A stretch of DNA of 64,000 nucleotides from Lactifluus volemus (Eukaryota; Basidiomycota; Agaricomycetes; Russulales; Russulaceae). A model generated the notes under the pieces. It was not told the DNA's origin, did no database searches, and saw nothing but the letters and a program-made list of their open reading frames with translations. Where the stretch lies: contig WTXI01000136.1 of NCBI GenBank assembly GCA_022376515.1, forward strand, positions 35,460-99,459, given 5' to 3'. The position numbers were made by a program, and so were the translations under genes. How positions within the stretch are numbered: position 1 is the first letter of the stretch; each line of letters opens with the position of its first letter. Below are positions 13,239 to 24,980 of the stretch, piece after piece.

Positions 13239-14018
13239 CTGGCCGATAGCACGTTTGGAGCTTCTTGGGGGAGGGGCGTTCCTCTTTCTGGATAACCTTC
13301 TGCGGGCGCCGTAGAGCCGCTATCAGTCTGTGTGGGGCTACACGCGTCGGAGTGTAGCTTTGATTCACGAGGGAGTGACCTTTTGGGTTCCATACGAGTC
13401 ATATTTGCAGCAAGGGCTGCCCAGTTAAGACAAGACTATTCGATGGCAAGCCTTGTCTTCTGCGCTTTTGTAAACTGAAAGTGGGCACGCACGAGAAGCG
13501 TCGTGGGCCAAAAAAATAAAACATGGATGATGTGACTTGTCGTTGGGCACTGCAATTCGTTTCCACAATCAACTTGTGGCGGTGAGTATGCCGAATTGAG
13601 AACTTTGCTAGACTGGCGCTACGAGACTGGCCTGGAAACCTAGTGAACGTTACAAGGGCGTTGCGAGTTGCACGCATCAAGGGTTTCACCTAGACGTTCA
13701 CCGCCTTGGGGCTTATTCAGGAATCGAGTTTGTGAGGATGTGAACTTTGTAGAGTGACATGACCACACTGGCAAGGCACCGAATATAAATTACATAATAA
13801 ATGATAGTAGTTCAAAATCGAGACACGGGTGGTCTTGTGTCTTTCGCCCCTCTCTTCATTCTCCTTCTTTCCTCTCCATCCCTACATTTCCTCTACTCTC
13901 TCCCGTTTATCGAGAGGGAAAACGTTCACTACCATCTCAAATTATTATATTTTTTTTCGACACACGAATCACTTTTTTTTTTTGTGCATAAAAGAAACTC
14001 AAGAAAAAAAAAAAAACG
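13239..14018. other. Intergenic, APC2 to MAPKK
   Basis: No gene is seen. The distal half is pyrimidine-rich on the plus strand and forms the MAPKK promoter side. Confidence 0.5.
13840..13915 (+). promoter_or_regulatory. Pyrimidine-rich promoter tract before the MAPKK
   Basis: A nearly continuous C/T tract of about 75 bases ends roughly 100 bases before the MAPKK start. CT-rich blocks before the start are a common feature of filamentous-fungal promoters. The regulatory role is inferred from position and composition only. Confidence 0.35.
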
Positions 14019-15654
14019 ATGAATCGTATCCGCTCGAAGCGCAATTTCAAGTCACTCCAACTCGACGTTACGGCTCAACCTCCGATTCCGCAAGAGCCAG
14101 ATCCCGTCCCAATGCGCGCGCCGCCAATGGCAAATAAATCGGTAGTGGCCGCCGCAGGAGGTGCCAAAAAGCGTCCGCCGCCGATGAACCTCAAGCCCAA
14201 GGCGCCGATCGAACAACAGCCTTCAACAGCAGGCGAAATCGGGAGCGCGATGGGAGGTATGATGACTACAGGTGGTGCGAGTATCCTCACCGTCACGTCG
14301 GGACCGACATCGGCGCCGGCTAGCGGGACGATATCGGCCAACTCGAAACGAATGACGTATCATACGACGTTGTCGAACAAACTTGCGAGTTTGGATATGA
14401 GCGCGGAGGTCAAGTATGATTTGAGAGATGAAGATCTCAAGGATTTGCATGAACTTGGACAGGGAAATGGTGGGAGCGTGAAAAAGGTGGAACATGTTCC
14501 GACGCATACCATCATGGCCAAGAAGGTAGCCTTTTTCCTTTCTTCCCCGTGTGTGTGTTTTCGCTCAACATGGGAGTTTTTGTTGGTAGATTGTCCTTAT
14601 CGACGCGAAGCCATCGGTTCGCAAGCAGATCCTACGAGAGCTGCAGATCATGCATGACTGTCACTCGGAATACATCATTTCGTTCTACGGCGCATTCTTG
14701 TCTGATCCCAATATTTGCATCTGCATGGAGTTTATGGACAAGGGTTCGCTCGATGGCATTTACAAACGCATTGGCGCGATCGACATTGACGTCGTGGCCA
14801 AAGTGGCGCATGCCGTCCTCGAAGGTCTCACTTACCTCTATGATGTCCACCGCATCATTCATCGCGGTAGGTCCTTATCCGTGGGTTTCGAGGCTATGTA
14901 GGGGCAGGTCTCTAACTCGCTCGCAACGATCAGACATCAAGCCGTCTAACATTCTGTTCAATTCCAAGGGTCAGATCAAAATTTGTGATTTCGGCGTTTC
15001 GGGCGAATTGATCAATTCGATCGCGGATACCTTTGTTGGGACATCAACTTACATGAGCGTGCGCACCATCACCATGGTACTGATCATTTCTAGTTATGCG
15101 TTGCTGACGTCCGATCATGTCTTTGTAGCCTGAACGGATACAGGGTGCACAATATACCGTCAAGTCGGACGTCTGGTCTCTCGGGATCTCGCTCATCGAG
15201 CTGGCTCTTGGCCGATTCCCGTTCTCCGAGTCTGCGTCGGACGACGATTCTGATCTCTCTGAATTCGAGGGCACCCTCTCACCATCACGCCCAGTACCGC
15301 TGGAGAAGGTGAAGGATGAGAGCAAGGATAAGAAGCATAACCGGCGGAAGAGCAAGGGCGTGACCCTTCAAGGTGGTGGCATGACAATGAGCATCTTGGA
15401 ACTGCTACAACACATTGTCAATGAACCAGCGCCGAAGCTCACGCCGGAGGGCCGCTTTCCGAAAATGGCTGAAGATTTTGTCAACAGCTGCTTGCTAAAA
15501 GATCCGGATCAACGACGGACACCGAAAGATCTCATGGTGCCGTATTTTGTGCCCTTTTGACGCACGTGTGTTGACCTTTTCCCAGAATCACGAGTGGATC
15601 GTCCACGCACGAACGACAAGCTTTGATCTCGAGACGTGGGCGAGTATAGTCTGA
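14019..15654 (+). CDS. MAP kinase kinase, Ste7/Fuz7/MEK type
   Basis: Dual-specificity MAPKK of the mating/filamentation cascade. The N-terminus carries [13 protein letters not shown], which fits the basic-hydrophobic D-site by which MEKs dock their MAPK. Kinase blocks: [19 protein letters not shown] (glycine loop); HTIMAKK, where an intron at about 14526-14590 follows the catalytic lysine; [24 protein letters not shown]; then an intron splitting HR and [21 protein letters not shown]; the activation segment [15 protein letters not shown], with Ser and Thr spaced as in Ste7; and, after a further intron, [22 protein letters not shown] charged insert of about 50 residues sits between FPFSES and [10 protein letters not shown], where MEK1/2 carry their proline-rich insert. 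A last intron near 15537-15588 gives a [13 protein letters not shown] tail and stop TGA at 15652-15654. Ste7/Fuz7 is favoured over Mkk1 or Pbs2 from [20 protein letters not shown]. Confidence 0.92.
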
Positions 15655-16700
15655 CAGAGGATAGGTGCGCGTTTCTGATACCCGGTTTCTTCTGGATGGG
15701 GAGGCTCATGGTCGCCATAATGAGCAAAGGCTGTCGGGTGCGATGCTGGTGCGAGAGCGTTCGTGAAGCCATTGCGATGTATGTATTTTAGAATCAATCA
15801 CCAAACACTCGCTTCTATAAACTATTGTCTCTCTTTACCACTCGTCGTTGGTCGCGGTGATATCAGACTGCGCCTGATCTCTCTCGGACGCTTAAGCCGT
15901 GATTGGCGCCCGACTAGATTTGATCCATCCGAGATTTACCTTCCACCTTTTGCTCGGTTGACCCATTTGGGTTTTTCGGGCGACAAAGCTTACCCTTGTC
16001 AAACAAAAACTTTCTGTTGTGGTTGTTGTGGTTGGTGGACCCAAAGTTCGAAAAAAGTTGACGCACGTGTGATCTGATCGACGGTGCAACCGTACCGAAC
16101 GTCCGACTTGGTACTAGTACAAAATAAAAAGAATTTCTAAAAAATTTTGAACTTAACGCCCTACGAGAAATGTCTTACAGTAAACTAATCGCAATTAATA
16201 GAAATTAAATATTGATCTAAGGAAACCGATAACAGTTGATATGGATTACATTGATTGATATCGGCTAATAGAATTTGAATATCATTCAATACTTTTCAAT
16301 CACCAGTTGAATTCTGTTGAATAATAATGATTGCATGTCACGAGATTTATTATTCAATCTAAGGCAACTGATTGGAATTGAATAAAACATATCGCGCACT
16401 ATCGTTCCAGTTTATCGAACGCGCAAAAACCCTGCATCGAGTACTCACTGTGTCCGGTCACAGAGCCGACTTCAGCGTAATGACCTATATTACTATTTGT
16501 AATTGTTTGTCGGATCAACTTTGTGTTGCGCTGATTCGAATGCATACATTTCTTCCTTCTTCCTCTCCTTCTCAAAAGTGTCCCCCAGTTCTTTCCTCCG
16601 CTGCCCGTGAGACTTGTATACTCTCCACAGACCTTCGTGAGTGTCTCCCTTCCTGCTTTCTTCAGACCAGCATCATTTGGGTCTTTTTGGGGGGCCACAT
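15655..16700. other. Intergenic with AT-rich block
   Basis: The first part is ordinary flank. From about 16100 to 16400 base composition turns strongly A/T with repeated TTGAAT/ATTCAA words. No gene is recognisable. A similar block lies at 18640-18895 on the far side of the Fet3 relic. Confidence 0.5.
16100..16400. repeat. AT-rich block with TTGAAT/ATTCAA words (left)
   Basis: The sequence is dominated by A/T with many GAATTG, TTGAAT and ATTCAA words, unlike the balanced neighbouring DNA. The same vocabulary recurs at 18640-18895. No terminal repeat or coding frame was found in it. Confidence 0.5.
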
Positions 16701-16739
16701 CTTCAATTGAGCTAATGGCCGTGCTTTTCTCCCATTGCC

Positions 16740-17800
16740 CCCCAACGTGCTTCCTCTCTGCCAGCGTGCCTCTCCTACTTACCACCACCACCATGGCATC
16801 ACTCACTGGCATCACCGTTGTCACCTGCCTCCCCTCCGGCCCTCCTGTGCTGTTGCCGTCATGAAGAGATCCTCACGTTGTCGTCGGTTCAGCAAATTCA
16901 CAAATCTTATGCGTCTGCAGACACGGCATTGATGTACTTTGCCCAGGATGGCTGTTACCCAGGCCCAATTTCAGGGAAAAAGCCCTCTCCTGTCACTTCC
17001 CACATTGGCTTCAACGAGAATGCGACACTACCGTTCGAACCCGGCAAGACCTATCGACTCCGCACTGAACACTGGTGCGTTTGCCGTGTTCTTCTTCTGG
17101 ATTGATGGCCACGATATGCGTATTATAGAACCCGACGGCGTCCGTATACCCTTGACATCTGCGTTGGAGGCTAATCTGATGCCGACAATATATCGTAGAC
17201 TGACGCCGACGAGCACCCCATCAACCTTCTGAGCGTCACTGTTGCTCAGCGTTATTCAGTGTTGGTTACTGCGCGCAATGATGCTGGCTGTAACTGGGCA
17301 ATTCATGCCAACAGGGACACGACCATGTTCCCGATACCCTTCAGCCTAGTGAGTTCGTTGATTGCAACACTCGATAGTGGATAATTTCTGAATTCCAGAC
17401 ATAACCTCACCAGAGCAACAGACCTCCTCTTGACCTTGGCATCTCCATGCCAACCCCCCCTTCCCCTGGCCGCCGCCGCTGTCAGATTGGTTTTTGTTTT
17501 CTATGGCTAACTTTTTTTCCCTTCCAGCGTTACCTGCAACCTTGGTGCGTGTGGTGTTATCAAACTCTGCTGGGTGTGGTTAATACCTGGAAGCGAGCTC
17601 TTTTCTCACCCCGTTCCCTTTTTTTTGCTGTAGTTTGGGGAAAAGTGGTGGTACTGCCTCGTATGAACGGCAGGTGGGGTCTTCAACATCTTGCTATTGA
17701 TGGGCGCAAATCTCATTGGTTTTGTCCTCGGTGTGGACGGTGCGTAGTACTTTGTCATGAAATGACTGGTGGCTGGGATGGTATGTCTCTCCTAAAGACC
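16740..17800 (+). pseudogene. Relic of Fet3-type multicopper oxidase (ferroxidase)
   Basis: Scattered frames reproduce a fungal Fet3 ferroxidase, the plasma-membrane multicopper oxidase of reductive iron uptake. Pieces in family order: HEEILTLS near 16865; SYASADTALMYFAQDGCYPG with SHIGFNENATLPFEPGKTYR (16910-17060); a shift of frame to NTGAFAVFFFWIDGHDMRII (about 17070-17130); INLLSVTVAQRYSVLVTARN (about 17220-17280); WAIHANRDTTMFPIPF (about 17300-17345). The copper-binding C-terminal cluster (HPFHLHGH, HCHIEWH) is not found, and joining the pieces needs several frame changes that introns do not all explain. I read it as a truncated, decayed copy. Nearby short frames up to 18025 are not assigned. 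Iron permease Ftr1, the usual neighbour of Fet3, was looked for and not seen. Confidence 0.7.
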
Positions 17801-18024
17801 TTTGTAACACTATATTTCGTTGATTGAGGTAATCCCAGGAATTCGATCTGCGCAAACGATGGGGTAGCCAACACCTTGTGGTGGTCTGGGTCACACTGTC
17901 ATTGGCAAGGTCAGCCCTTCGCTGCAAGGGATCCCATCTTTGACATCTTTCTTACAGTCTTTGTTGGTCACTGGAGCCATGTTCCCATGGCTGATTTGGT
18001 CCACCGGGACGATGCCTGTGCGTT

Positions 18025-18500
18025 TCAGTCTTTCCCTATTGTTTCTGCCTTACCCTTTATGACTAGAACTCGAGAGTGTTTAACGGCCTTGATGGTTTCC
18101 AATACAGATAGATCGCCAAACCCAAGAAGAAACAAAAAACAATAAGTGCTTGTAGGTTGATTGCGTGGTGGCTTCTTCTGCACCAGACGTTGCAGGTGCA
18201 TCTCGAGCACCTTGGCACTTTTCCGCATCCTCTGCTTCTCCACCCACTCATTCAGCCACAGCTCGTACTCCTTCAATGTCGTTTCCAGCTCGTCGAGTTC
18301 CGTCTTGGTGTATCGTCCGGTGGCTGTGCCCGCCCTGCTCTTCTGCGGTGAGGTTCGCGCACGCATTGATGAGGAATAGGCGCATGTGCCAGTTCCACAT
18401 CTGACTGGTGTTCAGCGCCTCTGACCTCACCGTGACTGCTGCTACCACTGCCGTCCTGTGGAGAGTCCCATGATCCGTCCCAAATCCCCCCCCCTCGCAC
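18025..18500 (-). pseudogene. Possible relic of an ER Hsp70-like (Grp170/Lhs1) C-terminus
   Basis: The minus strand encodes YTKTELDELETTLKEYELWL followed by NEWVEKQRMRKSAKV and a QRLVQKKPPR tail. In another frame upstream lies LNTSQMWNWHMRLFLINACA. The helical, charged 'TE-x-LE-x-x-L-x-E-x-x-x-W' pattern resembles the C-terminal region of Grp170/Lhs1-type ER chaperones. There is no Hsp70 ATPase domain here, and the two pieces are in different frames, so this would be a fragment. The assignment is tentative. Confidence 0.35.
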
Positions 18501-18559
18501 AGCAGCAAATCCAAGCCCATGCTGTTAGGCCGAGGAGCTCCCACGCCCATGCCCAGAGC

Positions 18560-20408
18560 AGACGATGTGGAGGTGGTACACGGTCAGTGTCAAGGATGAC
18601 TTAGATTGCTTGATGCGTAGCTGGACAGAGGCAAGGCGATTAGGATCGAGGGTAGAATAAAATTGAATAGAGCTGTAGCTGTAAATAGAAAATAAATGGT
18701 GATCGATTCAATTTTACCTGATTCAATCGTGCAATCAAACGAATTCAAATCCGATCCGATCTAATATTCAATTGAATTCGGAAAACTGAAAATGTTTTCG
18801 ATTTGTCCATTCAATTAAATCGCAAAAAGACTCATCCGTTGATAAAAATTGAATCAATTCAACTAGTTAAATTTACTTCGAATTACTGTAAGTCATTTCT
18901 CGCTGGGCTTAACGTCTGGGGCTTCGTAAGTTACACGTAACAAAAAAGTTGCCAAAAAAAAAAAAAGGGAGCTGAATCGAGGCACGAGTTCGCCGCCGCG
19001 TGGGAAAGTGGCGATAACAGATTTCCGAGTCATACGCAAGCAATGGCAGGTGATACAGTATCCTTGGCATTTTTTTCCTGTTAATTCCCACGTGGCCCTG
19101 CACGATGCACGGTGTTCAAAACCGTTCAACGTTCAACAATAACAATTACCCCCTCTGAGATTGAAAATATACCGTTAACCATTTATTGTTGTATGAGTCT
19201 TATCTTTCCTAGCCAAGGGGAGGCGGCGGGGGTAAATCGAACAATCTTCTTGCCCCTGTCCACATTGTACTTAGCGCATGGCTGGTTCCTTAATAGCTCC
19301 ACACTTTCTGATGGACCATGTACTGTACTGTACTGATTCAGACAACGCGGCTACTATATAATCATCTTCAGAAACGTCAGCATACAGTATAAGGATATAC
19401 TGCACTGTAGTGTGAAGGGGTGCAGTTGAGATTTTTATTTTTATTTTTACGTGTCGCAGTCCGAGGGGACAGCCGCCAAAAAGCTTGCATTTGTATTGCT
19501 TTGCAGTAAATCATGTTCATTTACGGCGGCCAAGTTCCGGACTCAAGAGACGTTGTTTGCCCCTCGACATTGGTCGCGTCGCAATAATGTTAAGAATTAT
19601 GCGTGTGGGTGCAAACGTCCAAGTTGGTTATGGTTATAAACCTAACACACTAACATCGTCATTTGTTTCGTGCTACCGTAGAGTAGCAAATGTTCACTCC
19701 TTTGTTAGAGGGAGTACTAGCTTAGTACGACTTGAGTCATGTCCGCATCTGCGTCGCAGCTCTAGCAAGCAGCCGGACAAATAGAGGCCAAAAATAATAA
19801 TTTTGAGTTGATCTAAGAGTATGGGTAGCAAACATGTCACGGTGGCCCGCGTTGCTCATACGAGCTTGTACAAGTAAAAGAAAATACATTTCCCTTCAAG
19901 TTTTTTGATGAACTACTATAGACAGCAAGGTAAAGACATCCAGTGGTGAGATCGTGATACGTTGAGGCGTGAGGTATCATCGTAATACTACTACTGTACA
20001 AAACAAATCCGAGACCGAGGCGCAAAACCGAAAGGAAAACATGCATGTGATACTAAAGCAGCACCTATATATCCACAGCAGTAAGTCATCACAGGACGCA
20101 TCACGAAGGAAAAGAGTAAAAACTGGAACGCGGTGAAAGGGTACAGCACGCTGCCCGGGAGAGGGGGGACTCGGACATGTGGATTAGCAAAGGAGGGTAA
20201 GTGCGAGGCGGGCTCAGGTAGCTCGGCTCGCAGCCGAAGGCATTGGGGAGACATAACGGGAAAAGGGATTAAGACCGATAATCGTGGTAGCCGAGATCCA
20301 GTGATGGTCGTGGCATAAAAAAAAAAGTTGAAGGGAGTATGGCATAGAGGGGACGAACGAGAGAAAGCAAAAAAAAAGTGGGCAGGGGTCATGCTGACTT
20401 CACAATGA
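18560..20408. other. Intergenic, about 1.8 kb, partly AT-rich
   Basis: It contains the right-hand AT-rich block (18640-18895), poly-A runs near 18955 and 20320, and a short GTACT/TACTGT tandem near 19318-19334. I recognise no gene on either strand. Confidence 0.5.
18640..18895. repeat. AT-rich block with ATTCAA/TTGAAT words (right)
   Basis: This is compositional partner of the block at 16100-16400, with words such as ATTCAATTGAATTC. The two blocks enclose the Fet3 and chaperone relics. Confidence 0.5.
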
Positions 20409-22411
20409 TCACAGCCCGCGCAGCTCTCGTTCTCGTGCTAGGAGAGCCTGAGCCTCTGGGAAACGAGGTGTTATCTCGTATTTGTAAGGTGCTGGATATC
20501 TGTGAGGGGGGGGGGGCACACATGATTAATAATCTCGCTTATCAACTGGCGGCCGTTGCCATGCTCACAATAAAATTCCTTGTTCGACGAACCCGTCCAC
20601 GTCTAGTGGAAGTAACTGGCCAGAGCCGTCGTCTTTCTTGCGCTCTATCTTGCTTGCCCACAACATCATTGCAATGTCGATGAACAACGAGTTAGTCGCT
20701 ACGTTACGACCGAGGCATATCCTCCGACCAAAACCAAACGTAAAATGGCCTTCCTCTTTGGTGTCAGACGGTCCGGGAAGAACGTCGCCGTTAGCGTCGA
20801 GAAATCTAGCCGGATTAAAGTGCGCCGCGTCCTCGCCATAGATATCGGGGTCGCGGTTCATGTGCCACACATTCGGGATGCAAATGCTGCCTTTGGGAAT
20901 GAACATCCCTTCGTACCAGTCATCCTCGGAGGACCGATGCGGGACGGACATTGGAGTGATGGAGCTCCAGCGCAAGATTTCTTTTACCATGGCGCGAATG
21001 TAGGGCAAGTGTGGGTAGTCCTCAAAGGTCGGCAGACGATCACGTCCCACAACCTCATCGAGTTCTATTTGTGCCCGAGCCTGCGTCTCGGGGTACGCCA
21101 ACATTGCGAGTAACCACCAAGCCATCGATGTCGCGGTAGTGTCGGTACCACCAACACTTGCAAAAGTAGGGTATATTATGAGTTCCTCGTTCTCCGCTTT
21201 GTGATCATATGATAGCACTTACTACAGAGTGCCCGCAAGCCATGAGAGTTCTTTCGAGGATAGTTTGCTTTTCTCGGCATTACGAATCAATGTCGCGCCT
21301 AGACTTTGATCGTCATCTCCCTTTGCCTGTGGGAAACAAGTCGTATGTATGCATGATAACTCATATTCTATGAGTTGGGAGACGCTCATACAACATTGAG
21401 CCGCAGTGGCTCCATAAGGCCTTCAAACATTTCTGTGTCTTTTTTGTGCCAGGTCTCAGCGTATTGTTTCCACTTCGCCAGCCTCGTTTACAACCAATCT
21501 AAGATCGATGTCGATGCAATATACATTGACGATACTTACCTGCTGGGAATATATTGCATCCAGTTAAAAAACTCGACTAGATGAGCTCCTGGACAAGCGG
21601 CCCGAGCAAGACGTTCACCAAATTCGTCAATCAAGTCAACGATACGATTTTTCTCAGATGTGATTGTTGGGTGACCGTAGACGATAGATAGGATCATCGA
21701 TGCTGCAGATCGGCGAATGTTCTTTTCCAATTGAGCAGGTTTAGCGAGCGAGTCAGAGGCGAGAAGGACAGCCTCCGTCATCTGTGTCTCACAGAATTGT
21801 TTAACGGATTCTTTGGAAAACCTCTCGTTCGCTATCTTCCGCATCCTACGCCAACTTGATGTTTCGTATTCAGTTTCTGCGTCGGTTTGGAAAGTAGGGA
21901 GGTATTTACACATCACCGTAGCGGCAGAATGGGAAGAGGAGACCACCACACATAATTTCGGATGCGACAATAAGTGGAGGCCTATCAGAGTATATCGCCG
22001 CGCGTCGGTCTAAAAGGTCTGCGGCAACTTTCGGAGAGTTAAGGATGATCATGGGCTGGCCAGCTGCATTGAGGTAGATAAGATCTCCTTGAAAAAGAGT
22101 CCGGTAGGCTTCAGAGCGTGGGCAGAGACAGCTGAGACAAGGGACTGACCGTATTTCTTCTGCCATTCGGAATACTTGAGCCACTGTCCAGGCTTCAACT
22201 CTAGGAGATTTCCTATGATCGGATAACCACGGGGTCCTGGAGGAAGCTTGCGATATGGACTCGCGAGATAGTGAGCTGTGCAAAGGACAACAAGACCAAG
22301 AATGAGGCCAATAGAGAGCGTTTTGTTATCCTGTATGGCCTGTCGTAGTTGAGGAATTGAAATTTTAGAAACCTCGTAGGGGCCGAGGGGCATAGCAAAG
22401 AAAGAGGACAT
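20409..22411 (-). CDS. Cytochrome P450 monooxygenase
   Basis: Membrane-anchored fungal P450 of the secondary-metabolism/detoxification type (group I, OrdA-like style). The ATG at 22411 gives MSSFFAMPLGPYEVS and a hydrophobic anchor (TLSIGLILGLVVLCTAHYLA), followed by the hinge LPPGPRGYPIIGN. Later exons: DLIYLNAAGQPMIILNSPKV, WRRMRKIANERFSKESV, the I-helix GGTDTTATS, ExxR as KEILRW, the PERF-like FNPARF, and the heme loop FGFGRRICLG with its cysteine ligand. An intron after VEQGIL leads to a last exon (PAPYKYEITPRFPEAQALLA) and stop at 20409-20411. About six introns; two middle exons near 21300-21500 are only partly resolved. All catalytic signatures are present, so it is probably functional. 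The substrate cannot be told from sequence. It has no biosynthetic neighbours here. Confidence 0.9.
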
Positions 22412-24980
22412 GACCTTGGGATTACGACCGGCGACCGTTGGGTGGGATGAGGACACAGTTGCCCCTGGTTTATATCCATCCGCGTTTGTGGTGCGCTTAT
22501 TCCTACTGCCGCATGCCTTCAGTTGGCCACGGGACCGTGCCTGCTTTCCTTCCCTATTAAGCGATTGGGTGGGCAAGCGAACAGTCGAGAACCACTAATT
22601 GATCGACGCTTGCCTCACTTGGAGGTCGGCAACTTGGCACAACAATCAGAAATCCACGGCGCAATGTGATAGGCGAAAATCCATATAGATAGAAGCGACA
22701 ACGGTTCGCACACGTGTTTTTGTGCCATATACTGATAGCTTTCCATGTATCATAGCGGGAGTCGTGTTGAACAATAGGGCAACCATTTCGGTCAGAACTG
22801 AACCAGAGAGCCAATGGCCATTGGCCATGTGTGGTAGTGGATAACCGAGACTTAGCTTGACGACGTTCAAGTTGGCACAGCATGACAGCTGCGAGGTTCA
22901 GACTCAGCTCGCCTATTAGTATAGTACGCGCAGGGACCTTTCGCGTACACTTCGATTACACGGCAGACAACGACGATGATCAAGAATGGAATACGATCTA
23001 CATAGAATACAATTTAGATAACTACGGTCAGGGCGTCGATCAATAACAACAATAGATGAGCCAGACAGATATCTTGGCCCGTCACGCGTCACGCTTCAAA
23101 TTGTCACAAGCCACCACCATGATTTCTACGACAAAATAAATAAATATGGAATTTGCTTGCTTCCACCGCGAATTATCGCAGTACCTCTCCGAAGCTGATT
23201 GATGTGTAAACAAGCGTGAGAGTTTCGAGATTGACGGTTGCCCGCACTATGGTCACACCTCCATATAGGTGACAGCTTTCATATTACAGTACCGTAACCA
23301 CAGCAGCGGGCCTCTGAGCCTAGGAGAAACCATGGAAGGGCTGAATACTAGGTGCATCTACAGTACATCAAGGGATCTACCCTATGAAGCTACGTTTGAT
23401 TGACGCACAGGGGGGTTGAAAGTGAATAAGCACGAACATCTCTAAGATGCAATATGTGGTGGTGGAATTGCAAAATCGACTGTTTTTGGACGACTGTCCC
23501 ATGCATAGCAAGGGGCCGTGACCGCGTGGCGCGAGTTTGTCAATGGGAGACATGGAAGATTATGTACCTGAGTGACATTACTTCGAAAGTAGAGACTGGC
23601 CCAAGCCGCCCCACACGGGAGGCATGCTGCCGTGAATATTCTGGTACGTCAGCTGGCATACGGTGCACCTAGATACTTATTTTCTATGCGTATTGGGTTT
23701 TGCGCATCGAGTACCTGTGGCATTGAAAGCAGACTATCTAAGAGAGCTTGAGGGGATGTGGTGCCAATTCGTGTCGAAAACGGCGAGTAGGACAAGGGAA
23801 CGAACCAAACAGGTACGAAAATGTCGGGCGAGAATGTAGGTAGAGAGTCGTCGGAAGTGGGACGGACGAGCAGGAAGGAGCGCGGGGCTCTCTCAAAGAG
23901 TGAGTGTACAAAGAGACGGGTCGAAAAGTAAAGATGAGTATTAACAAAATTTCGGAGTTGCGTGCTGGATGTGCCATGACATCATCTTGGCCACGACACT
24001 CTTGCATCCGAGCATCGTAGCCGAAATGATGTCGTGGCACATTATGATCCAACGAGACGATGAGGACGAGGCGGCGATTCAGGAGCTTGTGAAACGACAG
24101 AAGATGGCAACGAGAATGGAGGGAAAGGAAGTGGAACAAGGCAGGACGAGAGTGATGAGAGGAGGTCGAGGTAGTAGAACTAGTCGAGATCATGGAATCA
24201 CCAGTTACCGGGGGAGTGCTAAAGTGGTTATCGTAACGGTAAAGTTCCTTACTGTATGAGACGCGCCGTTGAAGGCAGCATCCGAGGATGTATTATGACT
24301 GCGTCGCTGATATTAGCTAGACCCTGTTGATCCAATTGGTGCGCTATGGAAGCCATCCGCGGCGGGAACTTGTTGTGAACCTAGAACGACGTTCGCAACC
24401 CAGGTGGAAACTTCCCGCCCAATCACGTCACCGGCAGAATCGAAATGTCAGTACAAGATGTTAGTTACAACAGAAGGACACGGTTGCAAAGGCGTCGAAC
24501 TCTAACGCTGGGAAAAAACGTGGGCCAGAGTCCGGCACCGAGACGGCTCATCGTAGGGAGAGAATGAAGAACATGATGCGGGTTGTAGAAGAGACGGCAA
24601 GATAAAGGTGCACACATTTAGACGAACGTCTGTGAAATGCGCTCTCCTTTCAGAACCATGGAATGAACAGTGGTACTGATTCAACTTTGGGTTCACCAGG
24701 AACGTGTTCCTGCTCCGAGCATGACACGAAGAACAAGCTGATGAAGGACTTGTGGGAAGAAATCGCCGTTGCTTAAAGTGCAGACCCCTGGTTGGCAGTT
24801 ATCAAGTTAGAGACCGGCACTGTCACGGAATCCGTTCCAGTCTGAGTTCCGCACGATGCACGGTCAAGTGTTCACCGATTCGGAGGAAAGCGAGGGATGA
24901 TGATGTGACGGCCAAAAGCGGAGTTGTGAGGGCTGGCTCCAAATAGTCAAGATATCATCGAGTAAGAAAAGTAAGATGCA
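22412..24980. other. Gene-poor stretch, about 2.6 kb
   Basis: I recognise no coding gene on either strand. Short open frames such as the one over 22557-22883 lack codon or family character. One long inverted repeat is present at 23969-24042. Confidence 0.5.
23969..24042. repeat. 17-bp inverted repeat with 40-nt loop
   Basis: The left arm 23969-23985 and right arm 24026-24042 are complementary over 17 bases with one mismatch, which is a C/T difference at a CpG. Its role is unknown. Confidence 0.75.
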
